Numbered from the stretch's first letter, positions 1 to 9,315 are shown. The stretch: DNA of 64,000 bases from an uncultured Prevotella sp. (GCA_900540375.1 UQFS01000013.1:21062-85061); one strand, 5' to 3'. The notes: generated from the letters alone by a model not told the origin. Numbers and translations: made by a program.

Positions 1-2459
1 GCTGCTCCTCTGAACTTGCTCGAACAACGGTAGAAATAGTAAGGGGCTACCGACTCCGGCATCTGAATGAGGTTGCGCTCATCGGGATCGACGTCAAAAA
101 TATCTCTGAAAATACGGCTCCACACGTCAGCCATCCTGTGGACGTTGCCCACCTTCATGGCCAAAGGATAGAACCACACCAAACGCACTTTTGACAGATC
201 ACCGCCATCCAGCAACACCTTAGCACGCATCAACAGCGCCAGCTCGGTCAAGAAGCTCTTGATGCGCTTGGCTGTTGCCGGCAGCACGGCCCACTTCAAA
301 TTGGCTATCACGCGATTGCCGTAGCCTATACTTTCCTTCTCATAGATGAAAGGAATATTGGCATCGGCCAAAGCTACTATCTCGTCAATATTTTCAGCAT
401 CCAGGCGCTCACCCTCAGACAAAACGGTGCGAAGCGGGAAGCCATAGTCCGTGCCGATAATCTTTGGCAGGAATTCCTGCTTGAGGATGACGTCGTAGAG
501 CAGATGCTCTCCATTGTAGAGGGTAGCCACCAAGCGTCCGGCAGCCAAGGCATCGAGCTTCAGAGGCTCAGGCATCTGTCCATTGCACATGCACTCCACG
601 TGGGTGTTGGTAGTACCAAAGTCAATGGCAAAGGTGAACTTATCATGCCCACCCATGTAATTCGGCCACTTCGGACAAACCACGCCCTGTGTGGCCAAAG
701 TGCCACGCTCATCGAAAAGCTGAACGACGATATAATCAAAAGTCGAGAACGGACGATAATAATCCGAGCCTACGCGTTTCTCCTTCTTCAAGCTCCGCCG
801 GCGGCTCTTGACCTCCACCGGTTGGCTGGCAGCCCCCGTCTTGAAGAACTGCAATCCTATCTGATAATTTTCAAACAGCCCCAAGGCTCTGTCCACGACC
901 TGCACCCGATAGCTGCCGATATGATCGGGCTTGATGAATGGGAAGATGCTGAGCGCAAAGGGCACGGTAATGAAATAACCCACATCAGCACCCACATTAT
1001 AGTGCAGGTCCACACCTATCGCCGGCACGTAAGTGCGCTCCAGGGTGATATATCCACCCTGCTTCTGAACGGGCAGACGCAGAATGACCTTGAGCTGCTC
1101 CTGGCCGCCAACAACCGAATGAATCATCTCGAAGCGACGGCGACCGCAGATAGTCCCCTGCAGATCATCGACTGTGAAATATTTGAAATAGGTTGCCGTC
1201 AATGGCAAGAGGAAACCGGAGTGATCCGCATTCTGACTGGTCTGCGTCAGCGAACCGTCGAAGAAACAATCACCGTTCAAGGCATAGTCGAGCTTGATCA
1301 GCGAAGGCTGGAAGAAATCAGCAGACGTCAGCCAAGGATAAGGATGGGAGGTACCCGGAAGGATGCGGTGAGACGGACTCTCGGCATAGTCTTCGGGGCG
1401 AATGGTGATCATGTCATCCCAAATGTCGGAGATATAGTGATAAGGATTATCCGTCGGCGCATTGAGATGGTTTTGCAGCACCAAAGGTATCAGCTCAGCC
1501 TCGGGTTGGGGCAAAGACGGCATCAAGCGGAAATCGCTGCGCGCGATGTTTTCCAATATGTCTTCACGGCGCAGGCAGAAGAAGGGCACGCCTAAGGCCT
1601 GCACGCCTTCCTCGATCTGTGCATACTCATGTTGGAGATACTGCCGTGCGCCCTCACTGCTGTTTTCGTCTTTGACCATCGGGTTGCCGATAGTGGCCAG
1701 GATGGTCTGCTTCATATTTGTTGGCAGCAAACCGAAACAAGTAATCAGATAACTGTTGACCTCACCACACAAATCCTTAAGCTGAGGATAGGCGGTGAAG
1801 AGCGCATACAGGCAAAGGATGAACTTATCCGTACGCTCGTAGAGTGGCCGTACCTTATCGAAGAGATTGACATTCTGCTCGAGAGGAATGTTCCAGGTAT
1901 CGGGCTGTGCATTGGGAGTGGCCATGAACAACGTCACCGGAGACGTGCAGCCGATCACCTCATTGCCATACACAAGGAAGAAGAGTCGGTCCATGTGGTC
2001 GAAATTGAACGACTCATTGTCCTGCCGCAAAAACATCTGCAGTGTATCGCCGAGCAGCCGATGGGAAGGCGTAGTCTGCAAGAGTTCCAACTCCTTGTCC
2101 TTACTCCATTCCACGATATGGAGCTGTGTGCCGTTCACCCCTGACGTCCCTGTCTGTCCTCCAAGGTTGTGCTTGAGCTCCTTGATATTGAAAAACACTT
2201 GCGCAACATCCAAGGCATAGCTGACCAGACGCTCATCCATCACCTCGCCTTTCAGACGCTCATTAGCACTCAAGCGCCGGAAAGCGTTCTTCACCAAGTC
2301 CATCTGGGCAAAGGGAGAAGGAATGGCTGTACGGGGTTTCACCGACAAGCCACCATTGGGGTCGCTGATCATATTGATCTCGTCGGCACCATATTGTCCG
2401 GACAAGGGAATCCATCCTTCACCGGTCGTCTTCTTATTATAGGATAATATCTTCGACAT
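1..2459 (-). CDS. Actin/Hsp70-like ATPase-domain protein, C-terminus beyond window
   Basis: I read an uninterrupted frame of 819 codons from an ATG at 2457-2459 to the left edge with no stop, so the C-terminus is missing. The diagnostic signal is AIDFGTTNTHVE, with D613-N618 matching the phosphate-1 motif of the actin/Hsp70/sugar-kinase ATPase fold (DxGTTN). After it comes a region rich in short hydrophobic strands, including MPESVAPYYFY near the left edge. About 600 residues precede the ATPase motif and contain no domain I recognise, so this is not an ordinary DnaK, MreB or ParM. It lies 40 bp downstream of the tubulin-like gene and is the last visible gene of that cluster. The SrfB-type actin-fold proteins are a possible relative. 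The fold is well supported; the function is unknown. Confidence 0.75.
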   Translation of the reverse strand, partial: MSKILSYNKKTTGEGWIPLSGQYGADEINMISDPNGGLSVKPRTAIPSPFAQMDLVKNAFRRLSANERLKGEVMDERLVSYALDVAQVFFNIKELKHNLGGQTGTSGVNGTQLHIVEWSKDKELELLQTTPSHRLLGDTLQMFLRQDNESFNFDHMDRLFFLVYGNEVIGCTSPVTLFMATPNAQPDTWNIPLEQNVNLFDKVRPLYERTDKFILCLYALFTAYPQLKDLCGEVNSYLITCFGLLPTNMKQTILATIGNPMVKDENSSEGARQYLQHEYAQIEEGVQALGVPFFCLRREDILENIARSDFRLMPSLPQPEAELIPLVLQNHLNAPTDNPYHYISDIWDDMITIRPEDYAESPSHRILPGTSHPYPWLTSADFFQPSLIKLDYALNGDCFFDGSLTQTSQNADHSGFLLPLTATYFKYFTVDDLQGTICGRRRFEMIHSVVGGQEQLKVILRLPVQKQGGYITLERTYVPAIGVDLHYNVGADVGYFITVPFALSIFPFIKPDHIGSYRVQVVDRALGLFENYQIGLQFFKTGAASQPVEVKSRRRSLKKEKRVGSDYYRPFSTFDYIVVQLFDERGTLATQGVVCPKWPNYMGGHDKFTFAIDFGTTNTHVECMCNGQMPEPLKLDALAAGRLVATLYNGEHLLYDVILKQEFLPKIIGTDYGFPLRTVLSEGERLDAENIDEIVALADANIPFIYEKESIGYGNRVIANLKWAVLPATAKRIKSFLTELALLMRAKVLLDGGDLSKVRLVWFYPLAMKVGNVHRMADVWSRIFRDIFDVDPDERNLIQMPESVAPYYFYRCSSKFRGA

Positions 2460-2499
2460 CTTAATATTTATCTACTGTAGTCCAACACGCGCACTATGC

Positions 2500-4044
2500 T
2501 CATGCTATGCCATCATATTTCTCTTCTACCAATTTATCGAGCACCTCGTCCAGCAGCGTAGACAGGCGCAAAGCTACATCGCCTGAGCCGAAGCGTCCTT
2601 GGCGTGAAGCAGCTTGGGAGGACTTGTTCATCGCGCTCAACAGTGTCTTATAGCTGATCTCACCCGAGAAGAAGCTCTTCTTCGGCGCCACACCGCAGAT
2701 AGCGTCTGCCAGCTGGGTTGTGTTGAGATTGAAAGGAGTAAAGGACCGCTGATTGGAGGTCATCTCCTTGAGCCATTGGCGATAGCCCACAAAGAAATCG
2801 GCCGTAAGCGTCTGGAAGAAGCTGGTTGCCAGGAAGCCACGCTGTATCTCAGGCTTATCCTGGGTATAGCCGCGGCCGATGTCCTGGGAAAACTGATTGG
2901 TGATATACTGGTAGGCCAAGTAGAACTTAGCCATGTCTTTGTTGACAGCCCCCCGCGTCTGCACACCGAAGTCCTTCAACGTCAGATGCATGAGGTCACG
3001 AGAAAGGCCATACTCCTTGAATATCGGCTTTTGGGCATTGCCGTCGACAGTCACCAAGTCATCATCGGGGATGCCCAGGAAGTCGAGGATTGCCAAGGCG
3101 CCGACATACTCCACCACATGGGCATCGTTGCGCTGTCCGTTGTCGCCGGGGTCGTTGTAATAAGGATTTGAGGGTACCTCATCGCCCAGATAATAACAGG
3201 CATTGACCTTCGACATCGGCAGGTCTTTGCCGGCATGACGGAGTCCGGTGAGATTGTCGTGATAGTAAAAGAGGGCCGACTTGGTCTTTGAGATGAAGTC
3301 GCCGCGCGATATCGGGCTGTTGCTGTCCTGCTGGATATTGAAGTAGGGCAAGACGGTGAGCGCCCCTATTCTGGCGTCTCTCAGGTCGCCACGGTTGTTG
3401 ATGGCGGCATTGTCGGCCGCATTGCGGATGTTCTTGACGATGATAGGATAACCGGCAGCACCGGTACCGCCAAAGATACTTGACACCACAAACACGCGGT
3501 CATCCTTGCGGAAGACATTGGAGAACTGCCTGAACTCTTCCGAGTCCTTGAACTCATTGAGCGCTATCGACCCGATGTTGGGCGAACCGACGAAGCCGAT
3601 GTCCATCTTGGTCTGCAGCTGGTCTTTGGAAAACATCATACTGCACAGCGCCTGATTGGCAGGATCCAAGGTGTTGAAATCGATAAACTCACTAAACTTC
3701 TCCTCCTCCACAGCTCCGAGGTTGAAAAGGAACGTGTCGCTCAGATTGCTGCCACCGGGGAGTATGTCGCTCAGTGTGGAAATCTTGGCTGAGAAGAAGC
3801 CTTTCTTCACATCCGCGCGATCACCATAGAGTCCCTTATGGATGCTGCGGTACCAGCGCAGGAGGTTTTCCGTACGCTTCAGGTCTTCGTTGGCTTTATG
3901 CGGATCGACGATGACCGGGATGACTTCCAAGGCGAGAGGCCGGCCCTGCTCATCCAAAGGATGCACACCGGCCGCTAACTGCATGATAAAAGGGCGCATC
4001 ACACGTGAACCTGTTCCGCCTGTCAGGAATAGAAATAAACGCAT
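2500..4044 (-). CDS. Tubulin/FtsZ-superfamily GTPase-like protein
   Basis: The 514-residue protein starts MRLFLFLTGGTGSR, a glycine loop directly after the first beta strand as in the T1 loop of tubulins. At residues 192-198 it has GGTGAAG after a hydrophobic strand (VFVVSSIF), which is the tubulin signature loop (GGGTGT/SG in FtsZ). Residues between these show alternating strand and helix character. It is longer than FtsZ (about 400 residues) and lacks FtsZ's C-terminal FtsA/ZipA-binding tail, so it is not the cell-division protein. Its closest described group is likely the bacterial tubulin-like families of unknown function. It sits between the small membrane protein and the actin/Hsp70-like gene, 46 and 40 bp away. 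Nucleotide binding is inferred from motifs only. Confidence 0.75.
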   Translation of the reverse strand: MRLFLFLTGGTGSRVMRPFIMQLAAGVHPLDEQGRPLALEVIPVIVDPHKANEDLKRTENLLRWYRSIHKGLYGDRADVKKGFFSAKISTLSDILPGGSNLSDTFLFNLGAVEEEKFSEFIDFNTLDPANQALCSMMFSKDQLQTKMDIGFVGSPNIGSIALNEFKDSEEFRQFSNVFRKDDRVFVVSSIFGGTGAAGYPIIVKNIRNAADNAAINNRGDLRDARIGALTVLPYFNIQQDSNSPISRGDFISKTKSALFYYHDNLTGLRHAGKDLPMSKVNACYYLGDEVPSNPYYNDPGDNGQRNDAHVVEYVGALAILDFLGIPDDDLVTVDGNAQKPIFKEYGLSRDLMHLTLKDFGVQTRGAVNKDMAKFYLAYQYITNQFSQDIGRGYTQDKPEIQRGFLATSFFQTLTADFFVGYRQWLKEMTSNQRSFTPFNLNTTQLADAICGVAPKKSFFSGEISYKTLLSAMNKSSQAASRQGRFGSGDVALRLSTLLDEVLDKLVEEKYDGIA

Positions 4045-4090
4045 GTTATGATGATGGTATTATTTTTAATATGTGTAGATATTTTCTTTA

Positions 4091-4534
4091 TTACTCTGGG
4101 ATTGGCGTATGCCGGCAGTTGCTGCTCCACCATCTCATTGAGAAGCTTGCCACCACATAGAGAAGGGCAGCAATGACAAAGTTGACAACGCTGAAGCCTG
4201 AAAGCTGAGATTCAAAATCGTATCCAAGACCGTCTAATACGCTGTTGGCATAGGCATAGCCGCACACAGCAGCCAACACGGAAACGGCGGCGAGCACGAT
4301 CAGCCAATGAAACCACCGGCTGAAACTCACGCTGTTGATGACATAATAAAACAGCACAGCCCCACCCCATGAGCAGCAAGCCGTGATCAAGGCTGTGATC
4401 AAATAGAGGTTTTCGTTGTACATCTCGTTGGAAAACTCATTTTGATAATAGCCTAATTCGTAGACAGCGGCAGGAAAGATTAAAAACAGCAGGGTCAGTA
4501 CCAAACCACCGCCAAGCAATATTGCATGTTTCAT
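4091..4534 (-). CDS. Small four-helix membrane protein in the vWA/tubulin/actin cluster
   Basis: This protein of 147 residues has four predicted membrane helices: residues about 5-26, 45-67, 76-96 and 114-133. The stretch between helices 1 and 2 is polar and Asn/Glu/Tyr-rich, and the C-terminus is a short polar tail. I recognise no family. It lies 18 bp downstream of the vWA-like lipoprotein gene and 46 bp upstream of the tubulin-like gene, so it is probably co-transcribed. Because one neighbour is exported and the other two are apparently cytosolic, it could be the component that connects the two sides of the membrane; that is inference from gene order. Confidence 0.7.
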   Translation of the reverse strand: MKHAILLGGGLVLTLLFLIFPAAVYELGYYQNEFSNEMYNENLYLITALITACCSWGGAVLFYYVINSVSFSRWFHWLIVLAAVSVLAAVCGYAYANSVLDGLGYDFESQLSGFSVVNFVIAALLYVVASFSMRWWSSNCRHTPIPE

Positions 4535-4552
4535 ATGATGTTATGATGAAAA

Positions 4553-5938
4553 TCAATTGTCTATATTCAAGTTCAATTCAAAATAAGCCGGTGTGTCGCC
4601 GGCATTGCGGCTATAGCTACCATAGATACCCTGCAACAGCGGATTCAGTCCAAACGTCGTAGCGTTGTCGGGAACCAGGTCGTTGTCTGTCGATCCCTGC
4701 TGTGTCCATGCCGGCAACTGATTGAGCAGACGTATCTTCAGCGACTGTTCATGGGTGACCTTTGGCACGGCGAGCACAAACAGATGGGTCGCCGTACCGA
4801 GATATTTTTTCTCGGCCGGCGTGCGGTCAGAAGCAGTGATCGGGCGGATTGCCTTCAACTTGATGCCATCGTCGGAAATCAACTGATAATGGCGGATATC
4901 TGTCAGATAGTCAGCATCTGTCAACATACCCTTCAAGTCTACGGCTAAAGTCAACTGCACATAGCCTTTGTCTTTATCAGGCTCTACGTCGGTGAGACGG
5001 GTCACAGCATCTTCCTGACCGCGAGCCGGACGGAAATGCCCGGCGAGGCCCTTGCCGCCTAAGAGGAAAGAGCAGTAAGGGCTGTAGATAGGAGAAGCCG
5101 TGAAGAGACACATATTCTCGTAGCCTTTCAAGCTCCGGAAATCAGCGAAAGTGCGGTAATCGGGATCGGTCGTCAGCTGCTCCATATTGCTGTTGGAAGT
5201 GATCACGATGATGTAGTAAGGTCTGCGGCCATTGAACGTCTTCACGCTGTTGTCGTAGGAATAATAAGGACCGTTGTAGGAACCGTTCATGCGCACCACG
5301 AGCATGGCTTTGTCCTTCACGGCATCCTTGAAGACGGAGCGTACCATTTCCTGCGCCTCATTGAAGACTTTCTGCGGATTGACACCTTCCATGTCCTTCA
5401 CCGAATAGATCATGTCGGTCACCAGGATGCTTACCTCGTCGCCTTGTGTGCGGTTGAGCATCTCATCGAAGATCTTGCGATAGTCGGTATAGCCCTTGTC
5501 GCCGATGCTGTCAACCCTTACTTTGCCCGATATGCTGTTTTCCATGGCCATAATTGCCGAGCGGAAGGAGCCGTCGCCATTCGGACTGTCATAGGCCGTC
5601 ATCGACCCGCTGCGCTCCACAAAGATATGGAATTTCAGCGCCTCACCATTGATGCCCACAAAGCGGATATGCTTTGGCGGACGACGCTTGGCAAAGAAAT
5701 CGGTGATATAGGCCTCTACCTCGCTGACCTTCAGATGACCGTCCTCGAAGAAGTCTTCGAAGTGGTCTTGATTGGACTGAAGATAGTTTTGTATCTTCTT
5801 CCAGTCCTGCCCGGAAATCTCCTCGTCCTGCCCTGCCAATTCTATGAGCAGGTGATTGAATTCTCTATGAGAGCCGTCCGTACAGGAAGCCATCAGCATC
5901 ACTACCAAGAATGACAAGACATAAAATAGCTGTTTCAT
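4553..5938 (-). CDS. vWA-like lipoprotein, first gene of the NTPase cluster
   Basis: The 461-residue protein begins with a lipoprotein signal peptide (MKQLF, hydrophobic run, then LMASC with lipid-attached Cys19). At residues 104-113 it has HIFVERSGSM, which fits the first strand and MIDAS loop of von Willebrand A domains (DxSxS) with Glu108 in place of the usual Asp. A second acidic strand motif, ILVTDM with Asp175, fits the later MIDAS segment. The remaining 250 residues contain beta-rich sequence with no domain I can name. A TAnnTTTG box lies 27 bp upstream, so this is probably the first gene of a transcript continuing through the membrane, tubulin-like and actin-like genes. Ligand binding through a metal site is inferred and would be weakened if the Asp-to-Glu change abolishes metal coordination. 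Confidence 0.75.
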   Translation of the reverse strand: MKQLFYVLSFLVVMLMASCTDGSHREFNHLLIELAGQDEEISGQDWKKIQNYLQSNQDHFEDFFEDGHLKVSEVEAYITDFFAKRRPPKHIRFVGINGEALKFHIFVERSGSMTAYDSPNGDGSFRSAIMAMENSISGKVRVDSIGDKGYTDYRKIFDEMLNRTQGDEVSILVTDMIYSVKDMEGVNPQKVFNEAQEMVRSVFKDAVKDKAMLVVRMNGSYNGPYYSYDNSVKTFNGRRPYYIIVITSNSNMEQLTTDPDYRTFADFRSLKGYENMCLFTASPIYSPYCSFLLGGKGLAGHFRPARGQEDAVTRLTDVEPDKDKGYVQLTLAVDLKGMLTDADYLTDIRHYQLISDDGIKLKAIRPITASDRTPAEKKYLGTATHLFVLAVPKVTHEQSLKIRLLNQLPAWTQQGSTDNDLVPDNATTFGLNPLLQGIYGSYSRNAGDTPAYFELNLNIDN

Positions 5939-5964
5939 CTATCTTCGATTTTCAATTTTACTTG

Positions 5965-5972
5965 CAAAAGTA
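5965..5972 (-). promoter_or_regulatory. -7 box of the vWA/tubulin/actin cluster
   Basis: On the minus strand this reads TACTTTTG, matching the Bacteroidetes TAnnTTTG -7 consensus, about 27 nt from the start codon at 5938. A TTG is present further upstream, but its spacing (23 nt) is longer than the usual 19-21. Confidence 0.5.
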
Positions 5973-6114
5973 ATAAAAAAAAACGAGTTTCTCATCAATC
6001 ATTGGCAATTATTAGTCTTCTACAGAAAGTTTCTGTTTATTTTTCTGACATTTCCAACAAAATGAAGCATTTTGATAACGTAAAGCCATGGATTTCAAAG
6101 TTTTGAATCAAACG

Positions 6115-6170
6115 TTAAAAAAGCCTTTCAATACGCCGGTTTCTATCTTTCCCTACGTAGTGAAAGGCCT
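6115..6170 (-). terminator. Intrinsic terminator of the TRIC-like gene
   Basis: An 8-bp inverted repeat GCCTTTCA (6123-6130) / TGAAAGGC (6161-6168) is followed on the minus strand by a run of U (A run at 6117-6122). It lies about 30 bp downstream of the gene ending at 6200. Confidence 0.65.
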
Positions 6171-6199
6171 TCTCTAAAACGGATCCTCATGGGACACTA

Positions 6200-6850
6200 C
6201 TACTTCTTGTCATGCAGTCCCTCATCTTTCAGCAAAGGGAGAGAGAGATGGTATTTTACAGCCAAAATTCGGATTGTCACGATGATGGCAAAGACCACCA
6301 CCACAGTAACTGCCACATTGGCATGCAACGAGATCATCAGCCAATAGACCAAGCCACCCAGGATGCTCGCCATGGCATAGATTTCTTTCCGAAAGATCAC
6401 CGGCGGACGGTTGAGCAGCAGGTCACGGATGACACCGCCTGCGGATCCCGTGATGCAGCCCATGGAGATGGCTACCCAAAAGGGGTGTCCGCAGACCAGC
6501 GTCTTCTGGATGCCGGCTATCGTGAACAGAGCCAGGCCAAGCGTATCAAAGAAAAACCACGCATTGTCCAGATGACGGAGCAACCTGGCGAAGAGTATCA
6601 CCATTGCCTGGGCAAGAAAGGTGCATACGATGTACATCGGTGAGGTCATCCAGAAAGGGGTCACTCCCAGCATGACATCACGCAGGGTACCTCCGCCGAT
6701 AGCCACGACAAAACCGCACACAAAGCCTCCAAACCAATCGTAATGCCTGGCTGCCGCATGGCGGATGCCGGAGATGGCAAAGGCCAAGGTACCCAAAATT
6801 TCTATCGTTTGCTGGACTGAATGGATGAAGACTGGATCATGATAAAACAT
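6200..6850 (-). CDS. TRIC-type cation channel / UPF0126 membrane protein
   Basis: The 216-residue, highly hydrophobic protein has about seven membrane helices arranged as two similar halves. Each half carries the family hallmark of a glycine-rich turn followed by R-D: GGGTLRDVML (about residue 53) and GSAGGVIRDLLL (about residue 135). This is the YadS/YicG (UPF0126) family, related by structure to trimeric intracellular cation channels that pass monovalent cations. Length matches the family (about 200-220). It is a single-gene unit, with its own terminator downstream and an 84-bp gap from the dehydrogenase gene upstream. The physiological ion is not known from sequence. Confidence 0.88.
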   Translation of the reverse strand: MFYHDPVFIHSVQQTIEILGTLAFAISGIRHAAARHYDWFGGFVCGFVVAIGGGTLRDVMLGVTPFWMTSPMYIVCTFLAQAMVILFARLLRHLDNAWFFFDTLGLALFTIAGIQKTLVCGHPFWVAISMGCITGSAGGVIRDLLLNRPPVIFRKEIYAMASILGGLVYWLMISLHANVAVTVVVVFAIIVTIRILAVKYHLSLPLLKDEGLHDKK

Positions 6851-6934
6851 TCTCTATTGTTGTTTCTTAATGATGAACAGATCGTTCGGCAATCATTAAA
6901 TCGACACTCGAACGGAGCCTGCCATCACTTTGAT

Positions 6935-7885
6935 TTAAACATGATTTAAGTCTCTGCCTTCAACAAACGCTTTAATATTCTCGACACATATCTTCATCAA
7001 GCGTTCCCGCGCTTCTTTTGTCGCCCACGCGATGTGCGGAGTAATATAGGCATGGGGCTGGGCGAAGAGAGGATTGTCGGCCCGTGGCGGTTCCTCGGTC
7101 ATCACGTCAGCACCATAGGCTGCCAATTCGCCGTTTGCCAAAGCATTGGCCACAGCCTCCTCGTCGACGAGCGGTCCGCGGCCGGTGTTGATGAGGATTG
7201 CTGACGGATGCATCAGCTTCAAGCGCTTGGCATCGATGAGATGCCAAGTGTCTTTGGTCAGTGGGCAATGAAGCGAGAGAATGTCTGACACGGCTAAGAC
7301 ACCCTCCAGCGTGGTCTTCTGTATGCCTTCGGGGAGGTCGGAGGCGTTTTTCGAAGTCAGTGCAAACACGTCCATACCCAGGTCACAGGCGATGCGCGCC
7401 ACCCTCATGCCAATATGTCCGAGCCCTACGATACCCATCGTCTTCCCGGCCAATTCGGGCAATGGCGTGTCCCAATAGCAGAAATCAGGATTGTGGCTCC
7501 ATTTGCCTTGTCGATTCTCTTCAGCATAATGGGCTACCTGATTGGTGATGTTCAGAATATGGGCGAAAGTCATCTGCACCACGCTGTCGGTGCTGTACGA
7601 GGGGATATTCGTCACCACAATGCCACGCCGGTGGGCAGCGTCCACGTCCACCACATTATAGCCGGTGGCGAGCACTCCGATATATTTCAGTTTGGGCAGC
7701 CGGGCCATCACCTCGTCGGTGATATTCACTTTATTGACCAACACGGCATCGGCGTCCTTGGCGCGCTCTGCCACGTCTTCCGGCGCTGTACGCGGATAAA
7801 CAGTGAGATTGCCAAAAGTCTTGAGTGCATCCCAAGACAGGTCTCCGGGGTTGGCGGCGTAGCCGTCGAGTTCTACAATGTTCAT
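6935..7885 (-). CDS. D-2-hydroxyacid dehydrogenase (glycerate/hydroxypyruvate type)
   Basis: NAD(P)-dependent dehydrogenase of 316 residues counted from MNIVELDGYA; an upstream in-frame ATG at 7936 would add 17 residues unlike the family start, so I reject it. The Rossmann loop is GLGHIG (154-159), and the catalytic set is Arg236 (NTGRGP), Glu265 and His284 (TPHIAW). These are in family order for D-2-hydroxyacid dehydrogenases that interconvert 2-oxoacids and D-2-hydroxyacids. The N-terminal half resembles glycerate dehydrogenase / hydroxypyruvate reductase of Bacteroidetes. The acidic residue often found at the end of the second Rossmann strand is not obvious (FALTSKN), so cofactor preference between NADH and NADPH is open. 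Confidence 0.9.
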   Translation of the reverse strand: MNIVELDGYAANPGDLSWDALKTFGNLTVYPRTAPEDVAERAKDADAVLVNKVNITDEVMARLPKLKYIGVLATGYNVVDVDAAHRRGIVVTNIPSYSTDSVVQMTFAHILNITNQVAHYAEENRQGKWSHNPDFCYWDTPLPELAGKTMGIVGLGHIGMRVARIACDLGMDVFALTSKNASDLPEGIQKTTLEGVLAVSDILSLHCPLTKDTWHLIDAKRLKLMHPSAILINTGRGPLVDEEAVANALANGELAAYGADVMTEEPPRADNPLFAQPHAYITPHIAWATKEARERLMKICVENIKAFVEGRDLNHV

Positions 7886-8012
7886 GGTTAAAAGTCTTTT
7901 CTTTGATGTGATTACCTTGTAAAAACGGTATGACACCTTTTATATTATTTTATATTTATTATTTTATATTATTGATTTCAAGTACAAATAAATGAGCTTA
8001 AGCCGATGCCGA

Positions 8013-9287
8013 CTATTCCTTATACCGGTCTCCCCAACAGTTGAGCATGCGCTGATAGAGTTTCTCTTCCGAGGGAGAATGCCGGGCATGCCAGAGCCGC
8101 AGGTCCCTGAGATTGTCAGGGAGATATTGCTGGGGCGTGAAGTTGCCGGGATAGTCGTGAGGATATTTATAGCCATCATGGTATCCGAGTTCAGCCATGA
8201 GCTTGGTGGGCGCATTGCGCAATGGCAGGGGCACGGGTTGGTTGCCACTCTTTCTGACCGCTTCCAAGGCTGTGTTGATACCCATGTAAGCCGAGTTGCT
8301 CTTCGGGCTCGCAGCCAGGTAGACCGCAGCCTCGGCCAGCGGTATGCGTCCCTCCGGCCATCCTATCTTCATCACCGCGTCGAAGGCGGCGTTGGCCAGC
8401 AGCAAGGCGTTGGGATTGGCCAGTCCGATGTCCTCAGCAGCCGAGATGACCAGACGGCGGGCGATGAACTGCGGGTCTTCCCCACCCTCGATCATCCTTG
8501 CCATCCAATACAGAGCCGCGTCAGGGTCGGAGCCGCGGATGCTCTTGATAAACGCCGAGATGATGTCGTAGTGCATCTCGCCGTCCTTGTCGTAGGCCAG
8601 CGGATTGGTCTGCAGACGGTCCTCCACCAAGGCATCGGTGATGACGATGTCGGAAGTGTCGTTGGCACCGACCACCAGCTCCAATATATTCAGTAATTTG
8701 CGCGCGTCGCCCCCGCTGTATCTGAGCATGGCCCCGGTCTCCTTCAGCTCGATATGGCGTTTGCTCAGCTCTGTATCGGTCGTCAGTGCCCGATGGAGAA
8801 TCTTCAGCAGGTCGTCCTTACCGAGCGACTTGAGCACATAGAGCTGGCAGCGCGAGAGCAGCGGACGGATGACCTCGAAGGATGGATTCTCGGTAGTGGC
8901 GCCGATGAGCGTCACCACGCCCTGCTCCACAGCCCCGAGCAGCGAGTCCTGCTGAGACTTGGAGAAGCGGTGGATCTCGTCGATGAAGAGGATGGGCGAC
9001 TGCTCCTGGAAAAAGCGGCCCTGCTTGGCCCGGGCAATGACGTCACGCACGTCCTTCACCCCGCTCGTGACGGCACTGAGCGTGTAGAAGGGCACCTTGA
9101 GCGTGCCGGCGATGATGTGGGCCAGCGTCGTCTTGCCCACTCCGGGAGGTCCCCATAATATAAAGGAGTTGATCCGCCCCGTCTCTATCATTCTGCGCAG
9201 CACACCGTCCTTGCCGACAAGATGGTCCTGGCCTACATAGTCGTCAAGCGAGCGCGGCCGCATGCGTTCTGCCAATGGTTCTGACAT
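8013..9287 (-). CDS. rarA: Replication-associated recombination ATPase RarA (MgsA)
   Basis: This AAA+ ATPase of 424 residues belongs to the clamp-loader-like RarA/Mgs1/WRNIP1 family, which acts at stalled replication forks. Visible motifs are Walker A GPPGVGKT (46-53), Walker B LFIDEIHRF (Asp-Glu at 103-104) and the sensor-1 region GATTENPSFE. The C-terminal half contains the family's tetramerisation and helical domains, including GSDPDAALYWMARMIEGG. Length is normal for the family. The start follows a TAnnTTTG box at 9316-9323. It stands alone between the hydroxyacid dehydrogenase gene and the repeat-bearing spacer. Confidence 0.95.
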   Translation of the reverse strand: MSEPLAERMRPRSLDDYVGQDHLVGKDGVLRRMIETGRINSFILWGPPGVGKTTLAHIIAGTLKVPFYTLSAVTSGVKDVRDVIARAKQGRFFQEQSPILFIDEIHRFSKSQQDSLLGAVEQGVVTLIGATTENPSFEVIRPLLSRCQLYVLKSLGKDDLLKILHRALTTDTELSKRHIELKETGAMLRYSGGDARKLLNILELVVGANDTSDIVITDALVEDRLQTNPLAYDKDGEMHYDIISAFIKSIRGSDPDAALYWMARMIEGGEDPQFIARRLVISAAEDIGLANPNALLLANAAFDAVMKIGWPEGRIPLAEAAVYLAASPKSNSAYMGINTALEAVRKSGNQPVPLPLRNAPTKLMAELGYHDGYKYPHDYPGNFTPQQYLPDNLRDLRLWHARHSPSEEKLYQRMLNCWGDRYKE

Positions 9288-9315
9288 ATTCTATGAACTT
9301 TTCGTTTTCAGAATA

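Noticed and set aside
504..1595. Long plus-strand open frame (363 codons) opposite the actin-like gene
   Set aside because: It is in the antisense register of a longer, motif-bearing minus-strand gene and shows no recognisable protein pattern.
2500..4044. Cell-division protein FtsZ
   Set aside because: The protein is over 100 residues longer, has a different glycine-loop sequence and lacks the conserved FtsZ C-terminal peptide; its neighbours are not division genes.
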